Source: PALSA-270 sp963770915 (GTDB lineage Bacteria; Acidobacteriota; Terriglobia; Terriglobales; Acidobacteriaceae). From it: a DNA stretch of 64,000 nt. Made by a program: the position numbers and the translations under genes. Numbering within the stretch: the stretch's first letter is position 1; each line of letters starts with the position of its first letter. The notes under the pieces are model-generated. The model made no database searches, was not told where the DNA came from, and saw only the letters and a program-made list of their open reading frames with translations. The stretch lies in contig CAVYRG010000001.1 in the NCBI GenBank assembly GCA_963770915.1, positions 1,178,001 to 1,242,000 on the forward strand, in the 5' to 3' direction. This document shows positions 62,532 through 64,000 of this stretch, in pieces.

Positions 62532-63404
62532 ATGGTGAAGATCGACTCTATTCTTCCCTTCGCCGCCGTGCCGGACACCGCGAACCTGCCGTCGCTGCTG
62601 CACGCCTCTCGACGACAGCATGCAGTTCGTGCGCCCCGATGCTCCCAAGTTTGTCCTGGTGATCGTCGGTTCCTTCGTGCTCATCCGCCGTTTGCACGCC
62701 ATCACCAGCAAGATCTCTTCCCTGCAAACGCGCAGACTTCCTCCGGGCATTCGGGCGCGCCAGGTTCGCACGCTGGCTAGCGTCATCACTAGCGTGGGCG
62801 CATTTGTGATCACCTTTGTCGCGGCTCTCACTCTGTTGCCGCTGTTGGGCCTGAATCTCGGGCCGGTGCTGGCCAGCGCCGGCCTTGCCATCGGCTTCGG
62901 CGCGCAAAGCCTGGTGCACGACTTCATCAACGGCTTCTACATTATTCTGCTGGAGAATCAATATGACATCGGCGACACGGTTCGCATCGCCGGAGTAAAG
63001 GGCGCGGTGCGCGACGACGACGGCACCGTGCACACCGTGCCCGACAGCGAGATTAAAATCGTCTCCACCTCACGCGCGACTGGTCGCTGTTCACGCTACG
63101 TATCACAACCGCCTACGGCGAATCGACCGAGCGAGTCCTGGCTCTGCTGAATGAGCTTGGGAAAGAAGTGCGGCAAGACCCGGCGTATGCCGAGGACATC
63201 GTGAGCGACATCGAGGTGCCGGGCATCGAGCGGGTGAGCAACGGCGACGTCGAATACCTGATGCTGGGGAAGACTCGTCCCAAAAAGCAGTGGGGAGTGA
63301 GCCGCGAGTTGCGGAGGCGGATCATCGAGAGCTTTCAGAAGAACAAGATTCAAGCGGCGGGGCCGGGCCGGGTATACGTGGTGGAGCCGGGGCCGATGGC
63401 TTAG
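62532..63404 (+). pseudogene. Broken small-conductance mechanosensitive channel (MscS type)
   Basis: Start ATG 62532 gives VKIDSILPFAAVPDTANLPS; from about 62605 the sequence continues in another frame (DDSMQFVRPDAPKFVLVIVG and the pore helix region LGPVLASAGLAIGFGAQSLV). About 63075 it changes frame again, to LFTLRITTAYGESTERVLAL and on to the stop at 63404. In addition the beta domain lacks about a dozen residues between VRIAGVKGAV and RDDDGTVHTV. So two frameshifts and one in-frame deletion are seen. The pieces together fit the MscS plan; the gene is not likely to make a working channel as read. Confidence 0.7.
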
Positions 63405-63595
63405 CGGGCCACCAAATGGAGAAGGGTTTCGCAAGGCGCATTTTGGGTCGTGCGTCGTGTACGTACCGGAATGTATAAAATGCGTAGCGGCAAGAAACTT
63501 CGCGCGCCGGCACGGCCGAACCGGAGCGGAAGCGCAAGTCCCGCCCTTGCAAGGAACGCGAGGGCCGCGCTTTCCATTCACCCTCCGGACTTCAT

Positions 63596-64000
63596 TCATG
63601 GCAAAAGTGGGCCATCTCCGTTTGTTGCCACCGCTGGGTTGACGAACAAATAGCTATGATCCTTGCGGCTGGTGGCGGCCCGCACGCGTTTCCAACGCGG
63701 CTTCTTGTATTGCCAGGCTTGAAACCCGTGTTGGCGGACCAACCAATCGCTGACCCCGGAGGCCGAACTTCCCAGCCACAGGCGGGAAGGGATGTCGACG
63801 CATTCGACGAGAAGAAAATCGACGTCACGAATTCGGTCCCCTAAACCGCGCAAGGCCAGCAGTTCCGCGCCTTCAATGTCCATCTTGAGCAAGCGAACTC
63901 GTCCGGCATGGTCCTTGAGCAATCCATGCAAAAGCCGGCCCGGCACTCGGATCTCGCCTTGACCACCTTCATCGGCCGCAGCCAGCGATCCCCAACCGTC
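63596..64000 (-). CDS. FkbM-family methyltransferase, partial at right edge
   Basis: The last 134 residues of a protein run off the right edge. VRLLKMDIEGAELLALRGLG is the FkbM-family motif, with Asp-Ile-Glu-Gly. This is followed by VDFLLVECVD and a C-terminal RKDHSYLFVNP. The family methylates sugars or small molecules. The start and most of the Rossmann core lie outside the window. The product is probably a glycan or secondary-metabolite methyltransferase; the substrate is unknown. Confidence 0.7.
   Translation of the reverse strand, partial: DGWGSLAAADEGGQGEIRVPGRLLHGLLKDHAGRVRLLKMDIEGAELLALRGLGDRIRDVDFLLVECVDIPSRLWLGSSASGVSDWLVRQHGFQAWQYKKPRWKRVRAATSRKDHSYLFVNPAVATNGDGPLLP

Overview
The window reads as a bacterial chromosome segment of roughly 58 to 60 percent GC (estimated by eye), most likely from an Acidobacteriota genome of the Terriglobia/Koribacter type. 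This is inferred from the mix of genes: a secreted VWA-domain protein of the acidobacterial type, a poly-HAMP hybrid histidine kinase, a DUF5818-like secreted protein, small conserved proteins with an acidobacterial look, and many secreted Ig-like or beta-barrel proteins. No rRNA gene, CRISPR array, transposase or integrase was recognised.

The window divides at an intact tRNA-Asn(GTT) gene (48117-48192, minus strand). The last 23 bases of that gene, from the T-loop through CCA, recur in the same orientation at 385-407. This is the arrangement left when an element integrates into the 3' end of a tRNA gene, so 385-48117 may be an old 47.7 kb genomic island without a surviving integrase. Its content is accessory.

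Within that region, 0.8-4 kb holds a secreted protein, a heavily frameshifted Ig-like/beta-propeller pseudogene and a lipoprotein phosphoesterase. From 4.2 to 25.2 kb lies what looks like a glycan assembly and export locus. It has a six-gene minus-strand operon (membrane glycosyltransferase-like protein, three exported proteins of unknown function, a GH99-like protein, a nucleotidyltransferase). It also has a 1386-residue TPR/beta-barrel protein, a flippase with an unusual C-terminal domain, a second TPR protein, and a second minus-strand operon (hexapeptide-repeat nucleotidyltransferase-like protein, STAS protein, frameshifted membrane protein, thymidylate-kinase-like protein, GT2 and GT4 glycosyltransferases). 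From 25.5 to 47.8 kb the content is mainly regulatory: two large histidine kinases, four response regulators with no adjacent cognate kinase, an ECF-type sigma factor, a second STAS protein and several secreted or small proteins. An 18-bp palindrome, CTAC-N10-GTAG and close variants, recurs in the gaps upstream of several of these genes and may mark a shared regulon.

To the right of the tRNA gene the content is more conventional: a DUF457-type membrane protein, the ion-pumping pyrophosphatase HppA, a prolyl oligopeptidase, an arsenic operon (arsR-arsM-arsC-acr3) with an inverted repeat over the arsR start, a PA2779/PA2778-like cluster ending in a TPR/beta-barrel protein, a cytochrome c/outer-membrane pair with palindromes that also occur near the adjacent fur-family gene, a broken mscS-type gene and a partial FkbM methyltransferase at the edge. 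Four loci carry frameshifts. They may be true decay or assembly errors, since several lie in short homopolymers.
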